A stretch of DNA of 64,000 nucleotides. Origin: Hydra vulgaris. Lineage: Eukaryota > Cnidaria > Hydrozoa > Anthoathecata > Hydridae. Numbering within the stretch: position 1 is the first letter of the stretch; the number at the start of each line of letters is the position of its first letter. Positions 18,961-32,120 of the stretch are shown here, one piece after another. The notes under the pieces are model-generated. The model was not told where the DNA came from and ran no database searches. It worked only from the letters and a program-made list of their open reading frames with translations. The DNA lies in NCBI RefSeq assembly GCF_038396675.1, contig NC_088920.1, positions 63,757,001 to 63,821,000 on the forward strand, in the 5' to 3' direction. The translations under genes and the position numbers were made by a program.

Positions 18961-19488
18961 AAGACATATATGAATCATTTGCCTGGGGATATTCTCAGTT
19001 TTTGGTCCACCTTCTGAGACGAAATAAAATATGCTTTGCGTCTCAGAGAAACTGCTGATTTATTAATTATAAATAATGTCATATTAATAATAAATAATGT
19101 CATTTTATGTCGTGTAGCATACATCCATAAAGTACGTACATGTAAAACCATATATTTAAGACGCCCCCTTGAACGCACCTGAATACTTTCAAGGAAACCC
19201 CTTCCCCCTCCTCTGGGTACATACGCATTTTTTCTTTACAAAATTATTTACTCATAACTTGGAAAACATTAAAAACAAAATTTTTTTAGTTAACTCGATA
19301 TTTTTCTGTTACAGAACAGAAACGATGATATAATTAGTCATGCATTATTATTGCGCTAAACATCCGTGCAAAGTACAACGCAGAACTTCCATTATCATCA
19401 CTTTCTTTATTAAATAAGTTCTATAGAACTTATTTCATAAAGAAAGTTACTTTCATAATTAATTTATAGTATAATCAGGGGCGGATCT

Positions 19489-20105
19489 AGGGTACGTCTA
19501 ATACGTCTTAAGACGTACCCAAAAATATCAAAAATATAAATTATACTATATTCGATTATTAATTGAATTTTAAAAAAGTATATATCTTTTTTACTGAACT
19601 GTCAACTCAATAAGATTTAAGTACTACGCTTGCGTTTTACATTTACGGGCAATTGTGAAATAAAAATACCAATGGTTCTTGTTTAAAGCGATTTTTAAAA
19701 CGTATATAAAAATATCTTAACCGGAGGTTTAAGCAATTCTTGAAAAATAATATTTACCTAAACAGATTAATAGACGTACCCAATTTTATTTTAATATATA
19801 ATTAAAAATCTTTTTAAATTTTTATTTAGCTTGTTAAAAAAATAATTGAAAATTTTCTTTACTTATAACAATTTTTGGACGTACCTTAAACATAACACCC
19901 TTAATAAATTTTTGACGAAATCTATTGTTTTGCAATCATCAGGAGGTAAAAATAATAATAATTTTCTATAAGTGATAAAATACATCAAAAGATGTACCCA
20001 GTATTATTTCATTATATTATTTATCTTTATATTTAATTTAGTTTTCATTATTTATTTTTTAAATATTCTGTTTTTTTATAAAAAAAACACTGTCGGACGT
20101 ACCCT
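19489..20105. promoter_or_regulatory. Subterminal GACGTACCC motif array of the 5.1 kb hAT
   Basis: GACGTACC(C), in either orientation, occurs at about 19490, 19512, 19773, 19878 and 20097, and variants GATGTACCC at 19993 and at 24583 near the right end. Repeated short subterminal motifs are typical transposase binding sites in hAT elements. Binding itself is inference. Confidence 0.6.
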
Positions 20106-20208
20106 TGCACATACACCCTAATATACATACGAATAATTCAAAATATTCAAAATTTGTTTAATTTTAAATATTCAAGCATTAATTTGTCTGTCCGAGTATT
20201 AATTTAAA

Positions 20209-21076
20209 ATGTCAATCAATCAAGAAATTAAAAACATTATGTTACAAAATGATAAAACAAAATTGATTTCTTTGAAAGATATGTTAGAAAAAAATATTAG
20301 TTCTTGTAAAGATATTATTATTGTCGACTCTTGCAAAGCAGAAAAAACTCTTAAAATTTTTGAAATCTATCTTCCAAAAAGTTTTAAAGAAAAACATAAT
20401 GGCAATTTTGTTGTTTTAAGGTAAAGATGTTTGTTCAGGTTCCATAATTTTCTAAATAACTATTTGGTTAATTGTAATGTTATATTGACTGCTAGCTAGT
20501 TAAAAATATTTATAAATTTTTCATATAAATACATTAATTATTATATTTTATGTATATCTCAGGTCTCAATCAACTGGAAACTGTCTGTACAGTTCTATCT
20601 CCTTGTGTCTAACTGGAAATAACTGTATGGCTAATGATTTAAGATTACAGACCTCAATTGAATTATTCTTAAATGCCGAATTTTATTCTAATCATCCAAC
20701 TTTTCATAATGCTTTTGTTAATAATACTAGCTCTTTTCTATGCTTTGATAACATTCTTCCTTTATCAGTATCACTAAATTCTTTGGATTCAGGAAAAAAA
20801 ATTTTTAGATTTAGTTCAAGAAGAAGCTATTAATAATTGTAACAATGAAAACTGGTCTTCTTTCCTTTGTATTCTCGCATTATCAAGTGTTTGCAATAAG
20901 AAAATAGAATGTTTATATCCAGATTTTGGTCTACATAAGTTTAAAACTCATTCAGCTCTACTATTGTACCTCGTATAACCTCTTTAAACAATATTGAGTC
21001 TTTTTATCTCCTTTTTTGTTATGAAGGTGTTTTATATGATTTTTCTGCTCCTTTCCAACACAACCATTATACCCCT
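20209..21076 (+). pseudogene. OTU-like cysteine protease domain, N-terminal part of the hAT protein
   Basis: The frame starts at ATG 20209 (MSINQEIKNIMLQND). An apparent intron at 20421-20563 (gtaaag ... ctcag) keeps the frame and leads into TGNCLYSSISLCLTGNN, the catalytic-cysteine box of OTU proteases (usually D-G-N-C). The domain runs on through LRLQTSIELFLN and ends with NHYTPVI, which fits the closing catalytic His strand. OTU enzymes cleave ubiquitin chains. Frameshifts lie in an A-run near 20802 and near 20977. The usual Asp before GNC is Thr. After HYTPV the frame continues without a stop into the transposase, so both are one polypeptide. Confidence 0.75.
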
Positions 21077-23556
21077 GTGATAGTAAAAGAAAACTTAAAA
21101 CGAAAAATTTCAAATGAAAGCACCAAAATGTCGCAGACTAAAATAAAATTTTATTTCGAGGCCAAACATCAAGATAGTAGTCTTTTATTGGATAATATAA
21201 AAAGGAAACCAATGGAAGTCTCTACTCAACCACCATTATCATTATCAAAATTTAGTAAAATTACATGTTGTGAATCATTTTCTTTACCGTCCAATAATTA
21301 TGATATTGGTTATTTGGTTTCTAACTATACTAGTTATTCAAATGTTGCAAAAACCTTAAGTAATTCTGAACTTCAACATTTAGTTAAATCTGTTTTTGTA
21401 CCTTGTAAAACATATTCTTTTCCTAAAAATCTTAATGGGTGAAGTTTTCAATTTATGTGGATGGAAAAATTTCCATGGCTCACATATTCGAAAATATTTG
21501 ATGGAGCCTTCTGTTTGCCATGTGTACTTTTTGGGTGCAATTTTCCATCTGAATGTAGTTTAGTCAAAAGATTATTTAGTAAGCCTTTTGATCGCTGGAA
21601 TGAAGCTTCTCGTTACTTTCAGATACATGCATTTGGCAAAACCAATGATAGGTCTGTCTGCAGAAATAAAAGCTTACATGTAAAAACTGCTGAAGTTTTA
21701 TTTTCAATGTCGTCCATTTGGTCTTGTAAAACAGAATCAATAGATATTACATCTCAAAAAATAGTTCAATCACAGATTTCTAAAAACCGACAGTTATTAC
21801 AACCTATTATTGAAACAATTATTCTCTGTGGACGTCTTGGTCTTTCTTTACGAGGCCATAGAGATGATTCGGAGTTTCATCCTGAAAATGGTGAGTTTTC
21901 TATCATACTGTAGGTAATTTTATTGAATTGTTACATTTTCGTGTTAAAGCTGGTGATAAAGTTCTTGAAGATCATCTTAAATATCATCAACAAAATACAT
22001 CTTATATATCTAAGACATCACAAAATCAGTTAGTAAGGTGTTGTGGAGAAGTTATTACTGACACAATAATAGCAGAAATTAAAAATTCTAAATATTTTTC
22101 TATTATTGCTGATGAAGCTTCTGACAGTTCAAATAAAGAACAGCTATCATTAGTTATACGATTTGTTGATTCGAAGTTTAATATAAGAGAAGAATTTATC
22201 AGTTTTTTACATTGCACAAATGGTGTTACTGGTGAAGGATTATTTGATATTTTGTTAAAAAGTATTTCAGATTTTTCTTTAGATATCATGAATTGCCGAG
22301 GACAATATGATGGTGCTTGTCATATGATGGTGCTGGAGCAATGGCTGGTCATACCAAAGGATTGTCCTCTCGCATTTTAAATCTAAATGAAAAAGCTTCA
22401 TTTGTTCATTGCTATAGCCATAGGCTAAATTTAGCTATTTGTGCCTCGTGCAACGTACAATATGTTAAGAATCTTCTGACACATGTTAAAGAAGTATCAT
22501 ATTTTTTTAATCTTTCACCTACGAGACAACAAAAGTTAGAGGAGCATATCGAAAGTACTGTTCCATCGGCTGTTAAAAAAAAGTTTAAAGATGTTTGCAG
22601 GACACGTTGGGTGGAAAAAGTAAATGGATTAGACACTTTTCAAGAACTTTTTATTCCTTTGGTCTCTTGTCTTGAAGAGATGTCTTTAAATGTCAGTAAG
22701 AGTTTTAATCACTCAACATCTTCAAGTGCATCGTCTCTTCTGAAACTAATTACAGGTTTTGATTTTATTGTTGCTATGTGCATAACAAGAAATGTGTTTG
22801 ACTTAACTCTTCCCATAACGCGAATGTTGCAGTCAAAGAGTAATGATATTTCTGATGGTTTAAATCTTATTCAGGCGTTGAAAGATGTTGTATCTTCACT
22901 TAGAAATGTAGTTGATCAGCACCATCAAATGTGTTATGAACAGGCTTTAAAAATTGCACAAAATATTAATGTAGCCGAAACAAAGCCAAGAACTTCCTTT
23001 ATTTCCAAAAACAGAGATAATACACCTTCTGAATCTATTTCGGATTATTTTAAGTTTGTTATCACGGTTTGATGATACTACCTTAAAATGTTATAAAGCA
23101 CTTGTGCTAGTTCCTAGAAAAATGATTTCAGTAGTGCAATGTTCTCGTGACACCAGTTGGAAAGACTCCATCATATCTTTCAGTGACTTTTATGGAACAG
23201 ATTTACCGAATCCGCTTGCTTTGTCTGGTGAGCTTGATTTATGGGAAGCCTTCTGGTTAAATTTTAAAGGAGATATCCCTTCTAATATTTCTAAGACTTT
23301 AAAAGCGATAAATTTTCCTGGTTTTGAAAACATAAAAGTTTGTCTAAAGTTACTTGCTACCTTTCCATTAACTTCATGTGAATGTGAGCGGTCATTTTCT
23401 TCGCTTCGGCGCCTTAAAAATTACATGCGAAGCACCATGGTTCAGGACCGCCTAAATGGTTTAGCATTAATGAATATTCATACAGAGATAGTTATAGATA
23501 TAAAAAAAGTCATTGATAAGTTTGCTACTATTAATCGTAGATTAACTTTTAAATAA
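21077..23556 (+). pseudogene. hAT transposase (P52rIPK/ZMYM-like: DUF4371 core and hAT dimerisation end)
   Basis: Order: a basic start (KENLKRKISNESTKM, TKIKFYF), a TTF-type zinc-binding block (FPWLTYSKIFDGAFCLPCVLF), the DUF4371 region (SIIADEASDSSNKEQLSLVI), CRGQ-YDGAGAMAG with FVHCYSHRLNLA, RTRWVEKVNGLDTF, and the C-terminal dimerisation block (TSCECERSFSSLRRLKNYMR, RLNGLALMNIH). Breaks: a Trp-to-stop at about 21440, a 23-bp interruption at 21891-21913, a short duplication near 22310-22330 and a frameshift near 23065. The few breaks suggest recent loss of function. Confidence 0.9.
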
Positions 23557-25176
23557 AATTGAAATAAATATAAAATATATTTAAAAAAAATTTAAAAATA
23601 TAAAGTTTAAAAAAATACAAATTACTAAAAATAAAAACAGAACAAAAAAAGTCATCTTTATTTGCGACTGGTAAAAAAAAAACGGCTTTTTTCATAGCCA
23701 CAAATCTTTTTAAAACATTATTTGGCATAAAGAAATTATTGGCATACATCGCGTTACATACGTTGGTTTCAGATATATCGTTGTTGCTGTTATCATTCTT
23801 TGTAAATGCTATGTTGTTCTTTGTAAATGCTATGTTGTAATAATTATAGTGTAAACGTTTTTATTTTTTGAAGTTTTATGTATTATGCAAGTTTAAATAG
23901 AATAAAGATTTTAAAACTTACTTTTGCTATGCAAAATGTGAAACTAAGATTGCGGCATCTAATTTCTTTATATAAAATTCAATATTTATTATTATAATAA
24001 GTAATTATTTTGTTATATTTATATTTTTTATGTTTGTTACAATATAAACATAATATATAATTATTTATGATAAAAATATAAGATGTGTAAAATGTGTAAG
24101 ATTATAATTTAAAAATGGAATGTGAAAATATTAAGCTAATTTGTGAGTATAAATAAATCTAACTTGTCAAAATAAACAAATTTCTAAATTTTATGTAAAT
24201 ATACGATTTTACTATGGTAAGATGTCCTAGTAATATCCTTGCGTATTTTTTTTATAAATACAGAGTTGTCACTAGGGAAGAGCGGTGTCTAACCCCCCAC
24301 CCCCTACAAAAACTTTATTGAAAAATTAGTCAGCAAATTTAGACTTTTATTAGGCAAGTTTTTAACTATAGTCAGCAAATGTCAGTAAATGATGACTTTT
24401 TTTTTTTAGAAGTAACTCGGCAAAAACATACGTTATTCCCTCCCCCCCCCCTCCCTCCTTCTCCTTGAAGATCTTTTCGGAATGGCCCTGTGTATATATA
24501 TGGTGTATTAATCCTTCCCCTCCAACTCCGGAATTGTGTGTGTGTGGGGGGGGGGGGAGAAAAATTGCTCGTGGAAAAATCAGATGTACCCAAAAAATTT
24601 CCTGGATCCGCCCCTGGTATAATTATATATAGTCTAATTTTAGTAATTTTCATTATTAATGTAATCAAATTCATAGTTCAGGTAGATGCAGCAAAATCTG
24701 GAAAATTGTTACTTAAAAATGGCAAAATGTCACAAGTCATGCTGATATAGTATTTGATGAATGAGTTTACAGAAATGTGCAGAACACTTTAATGGAACTA
24801 TAATAGGTGTAAATAGTATTGGTGAACTTTAGAATGTGTTGTTTGCTTTATGATATATAATTTCAAAGAAAACATTCCATACATTATGAAAGCTGTTCCG
24901 TTATAAAAATTAATAGCAATTGGTCAGTAAAATGTGGTAAAAATTGGTAAAATGTGGTAAAATGTGGTAAGAATTAATAGCAATTGGTGAATAAAATGAC
25001 ATTATTTATTATTAATACGACAATGAGATTATTGAAACTTTAAATCTTTTTTTTAATAGTGGTTTCGTTGTGTGATGATTTATTATTACATGCATTAATC
25101 TATTGTGTGTCATAATCATGCAAGTAATATTTCTGTGTTAAATAAACTGTTACCATGATATAAAAATGGCTTTAAT

Positions 25177-25259
25177 AGCCATTTTTCTAATAGCCTCTTT
25201 TCTAATAGCCTTTTTTCTAATAGCCTCTTTTCTAATAGCCTCTTTTCTAATAGCCTCTC
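25177..25259. repeat. 15-bp tandem repeat, 5 copies
   Basis: TCTAATAGCCTCTTT repeats in tandem, with minor changes (one copy has CCTTTTT). Confidence 0.9.
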
Positions 25260-26083
25260 AGTTTTATTTAACTGCGGAAAGTTTTATTTGTTCTGCGATT
25301 CTGAGAATTTAATCAAAAATTTGAGAAATAACTTGCTGAATCAAAAGTGATTTTCCGCGTTTAAGTTCATTGGATTTAAATATAACATTATAGTTAAAGG
25401 TGGAGAAGTATCCTGAACACTATTTCAAGATGTCTAAGAAAAGATCTGGCTTAAAAATAAAAATTTACGTAAAGTTCCAAAACTTTCATGTAAAGTGTTA
25501 AACCCAAGAAAGTTTAAACAAAGTGTTCAGTTTACTCTTAAATTGTTTTATAAAAGAACCACAGCCAGTTTGAAATCATACTTTTTTTTACGTGAGAATA
25601 CTGTTAGCTTTTTAGGTTTGCTTCGGAGATTACATTGCAAATTCAAAAAGGTTTCGTAAATGCTGTCATAAACTAGTTATTAGAGAAGATAAATATTATA
25701 ATCGAGATTAACAATAGGTCAAAATTTTATTTAGGGAAGGATTAACCATACCAAATGCTAATCTGGGTAATTATGTTTGTCATGTTTTTGCAATACTAGA
25801 CTTTTTTGATACTGTTTGAAACATTCATTTGTCATTTAGAAAACTTCTTAGTTCATTTTGAAAACATTTTTATTTATTTTTAATTACTGCAGCTCATTCT
25901 ACTTGAAAAGTAGAATGAACTCAGAAAATCAAATGTGGAAAAATTTAAAATGTGGATGTTGTTTAAAAGTTAACCATCGGTTTAATATCTTAACTTTACT
26001 TTTCTCACACATAGAAAATAACTGTGTCCAATATAAAAATTTTAAACTAAATACTTTTATACTTGATACCATTTATTGACCAT

Positions 26084-26144
26084 GACCAGTAAATGGATTA
26101 AATAACCGACCAGTAAATGGATTAAATAACCGACCAGTAAATGG
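26084..26144. repeat. 24-bp tandem repeat, 2.5 copies
   Basis: GACCAGTAAATGGATTAAAT plus AACC repeats at 26084 and 26108 and partly at 26132. Confidence 0.9.
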
Positions 26145-26502
26145 TGTATTATGGAAGGTTTAATCTAGTTCACTTAAAACATTATATGTAAGGCACTAAC
26201 TAAATAATTTTGTTTAAAAATGTACATAAGATATTAATCTTTTCTTACTTTCCTGAATGGACTGCCACAAATACTAGCAATGCATAAAAAATGACAATAA
26301 AATATGAATTTTCGAAAACGAAGCGTAAAATTGTTACAATTAATTGATGTTTTTGACATTCAGTTTTAGCAACTAAAACCTTCTAGAATTTTTTTGAAAC
26401 TGTGGTATTTAGCAAGTTTTAATGGAGTCATTGAGTTTAAATAATAATTTAGGACAATTTGCGCCATTGATTTTTGTTAGAAAAGCTTTCAAAAGTGGCC
26501 AG

Positions 26503-27312
26503 TAGGGGAGCCTGTTGTACCTTTGACCACGTTGTACCTTTGGTCACTCTACTCTGTCAACTTACTACTACTTTATTGAAAAAACGTGAAGTGCCATTTA
26601 AAATAATAGTCCATGATGACTCTTCTTACCGTAAAACATCATACTTGGGATATATGGTATGGATCCACAGGTAATTATAAGTTTTGGCTCTTAAAAAGTA
26701 AATATTTGCGTTAATCTTATTCTGATTTTAAAAATGTGATAAACTGTTGTTTGATTCATCTACGACATTATAAACATTACCCAACATCATTTTTTTGTAA
26801 TGAAAAAGTTTTGATGATTATGTGTAGCCGTAAATGGAGATTAAGACGATAAATTTTAAAGAAACCCATCTCGTGTACCTTTGACCAGAGTAGGATGTTA
26901 TACCTTTGACCAACAAAAACTAAAGAAAATATGTGGCTTCTTCTAAATAATCATAATAGCTGATTTTATTTAAAAAAATTAGTAATACTGTTAGTAATAC
27001 TGAGTATTGTAACTTCGATACACAAGTCTTTGCAAGATTGTAAGGATTGATTTTTCTAATTTTTTTTAGAGAATTAAGATTGATTACAAAATAGTTAGAT
27101 TTGTTTTTTTATTGATAAAATGTAGGCCGGAAAAAGGTAAAAGGTAGGCCAGAAGTTGCTCTACAATATATAACAAGCTGAACTATTAAAGAGGTTCATT
27201 GCATGATTTTTTAATAAGAAGATTTTGCTTGAATGGTTTACATTTACTCAATAGACTACGCAAAAAACGCCTTAATGAAAAAAATGGTCAAAGGTACAAC
27301 AGGTTCCACTCA
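26503..27312. mobile_element. Non-autonomous element with 25-bp terminal inverted repeats
   Basis: The left end AGGGGAGCCTGTTGTACCTT (continuing TGACCA) mirrors the right end TGGTCAAAGGTACAACAGGT (continuing TCCACT) with two mismatches. The phrase GTACCTTTGACC or a close variant recurs inside, near 26531, 26875 and 26901. There is no coding frame. The pattern is like pogo/mariner-derived MITEs; the family is not certain. Confidence 0.75.
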
Positions 27313-30300
27313 ATAGTTAATGGCCGGCAATTGGCGTAATTACCCTAAATATTTTTAAAACAGTTTTGATTTAATAACGTTTTATACTCCATAATTTTTT
27401 AATATTATATCTGCTATTATACCGTCAAGAATTACACATAAAAACATTTGCATGTGCTTTCTTTTTATGTTCGAGTTGTTAAAACAAAGATTGAAAAGGT
27501 TTAACGGACTAATTTTTTTTTTCGTATCTTTAAAACAAAGTATATTTAATTTTATTTATATTTAAGGATAGTTTATTAAACTTAAATTATTCTGTTAAAT
27601 TCAAGAGTTCCTTATTGTTTTTTGATGTGTTCCTAATTGACTGTTTTAAACAATGATTTACTTAACTGCTCAAACAAAACTTGTATTGTTTAGCAGGATT
27701 TTTTGCAGAGGAAATCACTAGGGTCACAATTTTTTTTGGATATCAGTTCATGACCTATTTGCAAAACGTACCAATCTCCAATAAATAAAAAAAATAATTG
27801 ATAAAGTTCTAATTTTTATTAGTTATGGTAACATAAATGTTACATAAATGCAGTGTTATAAGTGTTACATAAATGTTAAACTAAAACACAGTTTTTAGGA
27901 GTTTTATATATAGTGTCATTAACAGAATAAGGTTTATTGTTTGTTGTCAAATATTGTAATTGATTGCAAATTTCCTTAGATTTTTTTTAAAAATAGAAAT
28001 GCTTTTGCACTTCACAGAGCGTCGTGTTTCACACAACAATGGCACATTGGATAATATTGACCTCCGCTTTCCAGGGTGTGTCTAGTAGTGGTAGCTTTGA
28101 TTGTACCAGTTAAGTAAATTAAAATTGAATTGATCATTAAAGAATGGACTGAGAGAATGCGTGAAACAGTAAAAAGAATCTGCGTTGGAAAAAAATATTA
28201 CGTATTTTAGCCTGAACTCCGTTTTCCTAACCAACCATCGCTGAACAGCCACCGTATCATTTTAAGAGTAGTTTTGTCATGTCCAGTCCACATTTATTGC
28301 AGTGATTCGAAAAATTATCAATAAACCTTCATTTATTTCATTGGATAAAAACTAAATGTTCAGAATTTGAAGTTATGAGCTGTTTCGTAAACTATAATTA
28401 AAAATCTATAGATTTGTATAATGATTCAACAATTTGTGTCTATATCAGCTTCTTTTAAATCTTTACCAGCTTGTTAGGAGTCCTATTTTATGCATAACAC
28501 GCCAAAGTCTGTAGATGCTTATTTTTGTTACCAGCTTTTACTCATTTTCACTGTCATTATATCGACTTACCTCGAAAAACGATATGTGCCACAAAAGATG
28601 TCGCCTCAAAGAGCTGTATGTGCCACAAAAGATTATTAATAATAATATTGGCTAAACTTCTTTCAATTCTTGAAAATTTTATTGTGTATAGAATTGATTA
28701 TTTTACTAAATATATGTATATCTGGATTTTGCATGACATTTAAAAATAATGCTGCATCCTGCTCCTCATCTTTGTGCGACATACTCGCCTTATGGTTTCA
28801 GACGTTTTGAGGAATGTTATTATACTTGGTGAATGCTGATGAATGTATGAATATACCTTGGTATTCACGATAAACGGTCAATGGCAAAAAACAGATACGT
28901 CACTTCCCCTCCCCAATAAAATCTCTTCGGGACGGCCCTGCTCGAAGCTGAGTAAATAAATACTGAGCCCTTCAAAACATACAGGGCCCTGCTAATATAC
29001 GGTCCTTCACACATCTGAGCACTTTAAAAGACGTAAATAGACAAGCCATTGTACATTCTACACGATAATCATTGCTATTTTCATCAAGTGACTTTTTTCT
29101 GACTTAGTCGTTTTTCTTAGCACTGATAGCCCATGAACTAACTGACGTTTGATACAGTTTAAGATTATGATCTTTGTTCACGTTTTTAAGTTTACTTCTT
29201 TTAAAAACAAAAGTGATGAGACTGACTGAGTTTGAGTAGAGAACAGAGTTAGTGGAATTATTTTGCTTGTGAGATACCATGTACATCTTTTCATGACAGT
29301 CAATGGGTTTTACTTTTTAAATGTTTGATTTTTTAAGATGGCGAGATCTTTAATCAGATTCAAGTAATTTATTTTAGCATCTGCTGACTTTGAACAACAA
29401 GTCAAGTGATTTTTTTTACATTAACTACTGAATGTTTTTTGAAGCAGTGCTACAGGTATCATTTTAGAAGACCTTTTTTTAAATTTTGCAACGGCAAATG
29501 GAACTGTAAAGATTGAAATCCACTTCTTTTGTACGTCTTTCTTGTTTAGAATTCACATCTTTTTTTTCTTGATCTTCATAGATTTTTTTAATTCATTATT
29601 TTTCTGAATTTAAAACTATTATTTTATAATAATATTTTTTCTGTAGACCAAGGAAATACCTTTTATCTGTTTCTGTTTCAAAGCACATTTTGCATGCTGG
29701 TAAATTAAGAAGGTTGCATGGTCTTAGATTCCAGAGCATTCAAGAAAGTTCCAGAACGGAGAATTATTATATATTTTAAAATTTCCAGCTAATCAAACAG
29801 TTATTTAGAAAGTTCTATTTATACAAAAACATTTTATTAAAACAATAAAGTTTTAAGTGAGTTTCTACCAATTAGACATTTCGAGGTGCAAGATACATAA
29901 GCTTTAGCTGGGGGACTGGGCTGAGCTGTTGAACCAGATGTCAAGATAGTGCTTAAAAAAAAAGTTTGCCACGTGTTATCACCGAGATTCAATCTACCAG
30001 TAAAGTAATAACACTTGAGTATAAAAATTTTTCTTTTGATTATAGATTAGTTACTGATCTTAACATACTTTTAAAATTTGTATTTATTTTTTATATGGTA
30101 CAAAGTAATTTTATGTTTACATTTTAATGATTGTTCACGCTTGCTGATGAAAGCACGTCGGGGCGTAGTGATAAGGCAAATATTGTCTTCTTTTAGCCCT
30201 GGTCATGTAAATTTTATTTATATAAAAGCACTTTCACCTAAAGAATAAGCACTTTCACAACACTAGATATCATTTTTGTCATCATTTTTTTTTATTAGTT

Positions 30301-31700
30301 TAATTTGTTAATTAGTTAGTAGTAGAATCTCTAATAATTGCACTTTGATTATGACTTCATAATTTTAGACAAAAATAGAAACTTTTAGATTTTAAGATCG
30401 AGATTAGTCATGAGAGAAAGAAAGTTCTAAAAACGTCTAAGACGCACTTCATACCTTAATTTTGTAACAATAGGTTTTGAAATCAAAAAGTTAAAAATTT
30501 TATTTCAACCTGAGACTTTTCAAGGTAACTTTTTCATCACAAGGTTTTTAATTCTATTTATTTGTTATATTGCTAGAGCATATGTAAATAATAAAGTAAA
30601 CATAAACAAAACGTAAGTAAAAAAAAAAAGCACAAATTAATTTATTAACTTATTATTATTACGCTTCTTGTTTGTCGCTCTATATATACAAATGAGTTTA
30701 AAAACAGTTTTGATTTAAATGAGCCAAGCACTCATAAAAATTATAGATGATTTTTTATAAATACGAAACATTCGTGTTGGCAACACCCTAAACGATTAGT
30801 AGTTCTGTGGATGATTGCAGAATTACCAACCATTAAAAAAATATTTAAAATGCTCTATATAAAATAAAGTCATGTTTTTTCAGTCATTTGACTTTTGAAC
30901 GTTTAAAGATACCTAAGACAACTATCATCCTTTAGCGCATCAAGTCAACAGATGGCATCAATCCAGAAAAATTCTGGAGAACAAAAAGATTACCATTCCA
31001 AAAACTGACAACATAATACTTTGTTCGGCTGTAAAAGTACAAAGATTTCAAGCTACAATATTTTGCTTAACTGTCTTTAAGTGTGAATGTATATGCCCAC
31101 ACAGTTTAAAGACAATTTGCTTAGGATTTTTTTTTGGTCGTACCTTACTGCATTAAAACCACTTTTTTCTCAAATGTACGAGTGACACCATTCTTATGAA
31201 TTGTCAGCCTAATGGAATTCCTATATTTGAATTCTATTAAAGCGTTATCAAGAAAATGCAGTAAACTTTCTTTCAATTTTAAATTTGGAATTGCAAATAT
31301 ACCCACAGAACAATAAAAATACTTGCGCAGAAAGTATTATGGGTCTTACGCGTGAAACAGTGCGTGTAAGTTTGGCTACAAACACCCACTAATCGCAAAA
31401 CAAAGTTGCCAAGTTCAGGTTAAAGAGCAATGACAATAAACTAGAGATATTATTTTAAATAAGACCTGACTTGAATTGTCTTTTCCTAATAGCTTGATTA
31501 AAATGAAAAACTACTCTCTGCTGAGAAGGATATAGATTGCCAGTCCACGGTTTAAATGTAATTAAGTACTACGACAACTTTTTTTTTTCTTTTCTGTTTA
31601 TTATAGTATAAATATTATTTTTACAATTTTTGCATACATATAGATAACATAAAATAAAATATAAAAGTATATACTGAAAATACAACAAATAAAAAGTTAA
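27313..31700. other. 4.4 kb of AT-rich DNA, nothing firmly identified
   Basis: No frame with a known domain is seen on either strand. GACGGCCCTG near 28931 and CAGGGCCCTG near 28984 resemble hAT ends but do not form a pair with a coding interior. Small repeated strings occur (TGTTACATAAATG near 27835-27870). A hairpin lies near 31070-31120. Confidence 0.5.
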
Positions 31701-31714
31701 AACAGATAGGGGCT

Positions 31715-31892
31715 TAGGGGTCGTCCTTATAGTTCGTACGCCAAAAATTTAGAAATTTAACCCCCCCTCCCCATGTTGCCATGCGTACTTTTAAGTCCCC
31801 ACTTCCCTTAAAAAGTACGTACCTTTTTCAAACACCCTCCCCCAACTTTTTTTTTTCAATAAAAAAGTTTATTGAAAAAAAAAAAAAAGGTG
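31715..31892. mobile_element. MITE-like sequence (GGGTCGTCC... family)
   Basis: It starts GGGGTCGTCCTTATAGTTCG and contains C-rich and G-poor tracts, then a palindrome TTCAATAAAAAAGTTTATTG near 31855. A second relative occurs at 34651-34790 (GTCAATAAAGTACGTTCGC). Ends are uncertain. Confidence 0.4.
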
Positions 31893-32039
31893 GAGGAGGT
31901 ACCTTAGATACTTTAAACGAACCTAAAGGCCTTTAATTGTGGCACAGTATCCCAATTTGAGAAACGTCTTTAAATATATATACAAATATTAATCTTAATA
32001 AAGTTAAATTTTAGAAAGTAAACTTGAAAATTTTACTAC

Positions 32040-32120
32040 ATTAGTGCCCTCACATTTGGGCAGAAAGGGCTAACGTTTTAGGGTTTTTTTGTTCCCAGAC
32101 TTCCGCCATCCCAATTTTTT
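32040..32120. repeat. Diverged arm related to the 17.7-18.1 kb foldback
   Basis: GTGCCCTCACATTTGGGCAG then a TAACGTTTTAGGG string and a TTCCCAGACTTCC string follow the order of the right arm at 18045-18105 (GCCCTCACGTTTGAGG, ATATTTTAGGG, TTCCCAGTCTCC). No second arm is seen. Confidence 0.5.

Larger units (their letters stand above)
19476..24616 (+). mobile_element. 5.1 kb hAT element coding an OTU-transposase fusion
   Basis: The left end is CAGGGGCGGATCTAGG (19476) and the right end CCTGGATCCGCCCCTG (24616), matching at 15 of 16 positions. The 7 bp GTATAAT flank both ends, close to the 8-bp duplication usual for hAT. Inside are a non-coding left region with repeated GACGTACCC motifs, the OTU domain, the transposase, and about 1 kb of non-coding right region that includes a G-rich tract and another hAT-like end near 24490. 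Confidence 0.85.
24617..26502. other. AT-rich DNA without a recognised gene
   Basis: Only short tandem repeats are seen, listed separately. An open frame at 25858-26079 shows no known domain. AATGTGGTAAAA is repeated several times near 24930-24970. Confidence 0.5.

Noticed and set aside
24372-24750. Glycine- and proline-rich frames near 24.5 kb
   Set aside because: They come from G/C tracts and the hAT right end, with no domain.
25177-25259. CRISPR-like repeats
   Set aside because: The 15-bp units are contiguous with no spacers; no array with spacers occurs in the window.
28920-29000. A complete hAT bounded by GACGGCCCTG and CAGGGCCCTG
   Set aside because: The two ends face the wrong way and lie only about 50 bp apart with no interior, so they are at most solo remnants.
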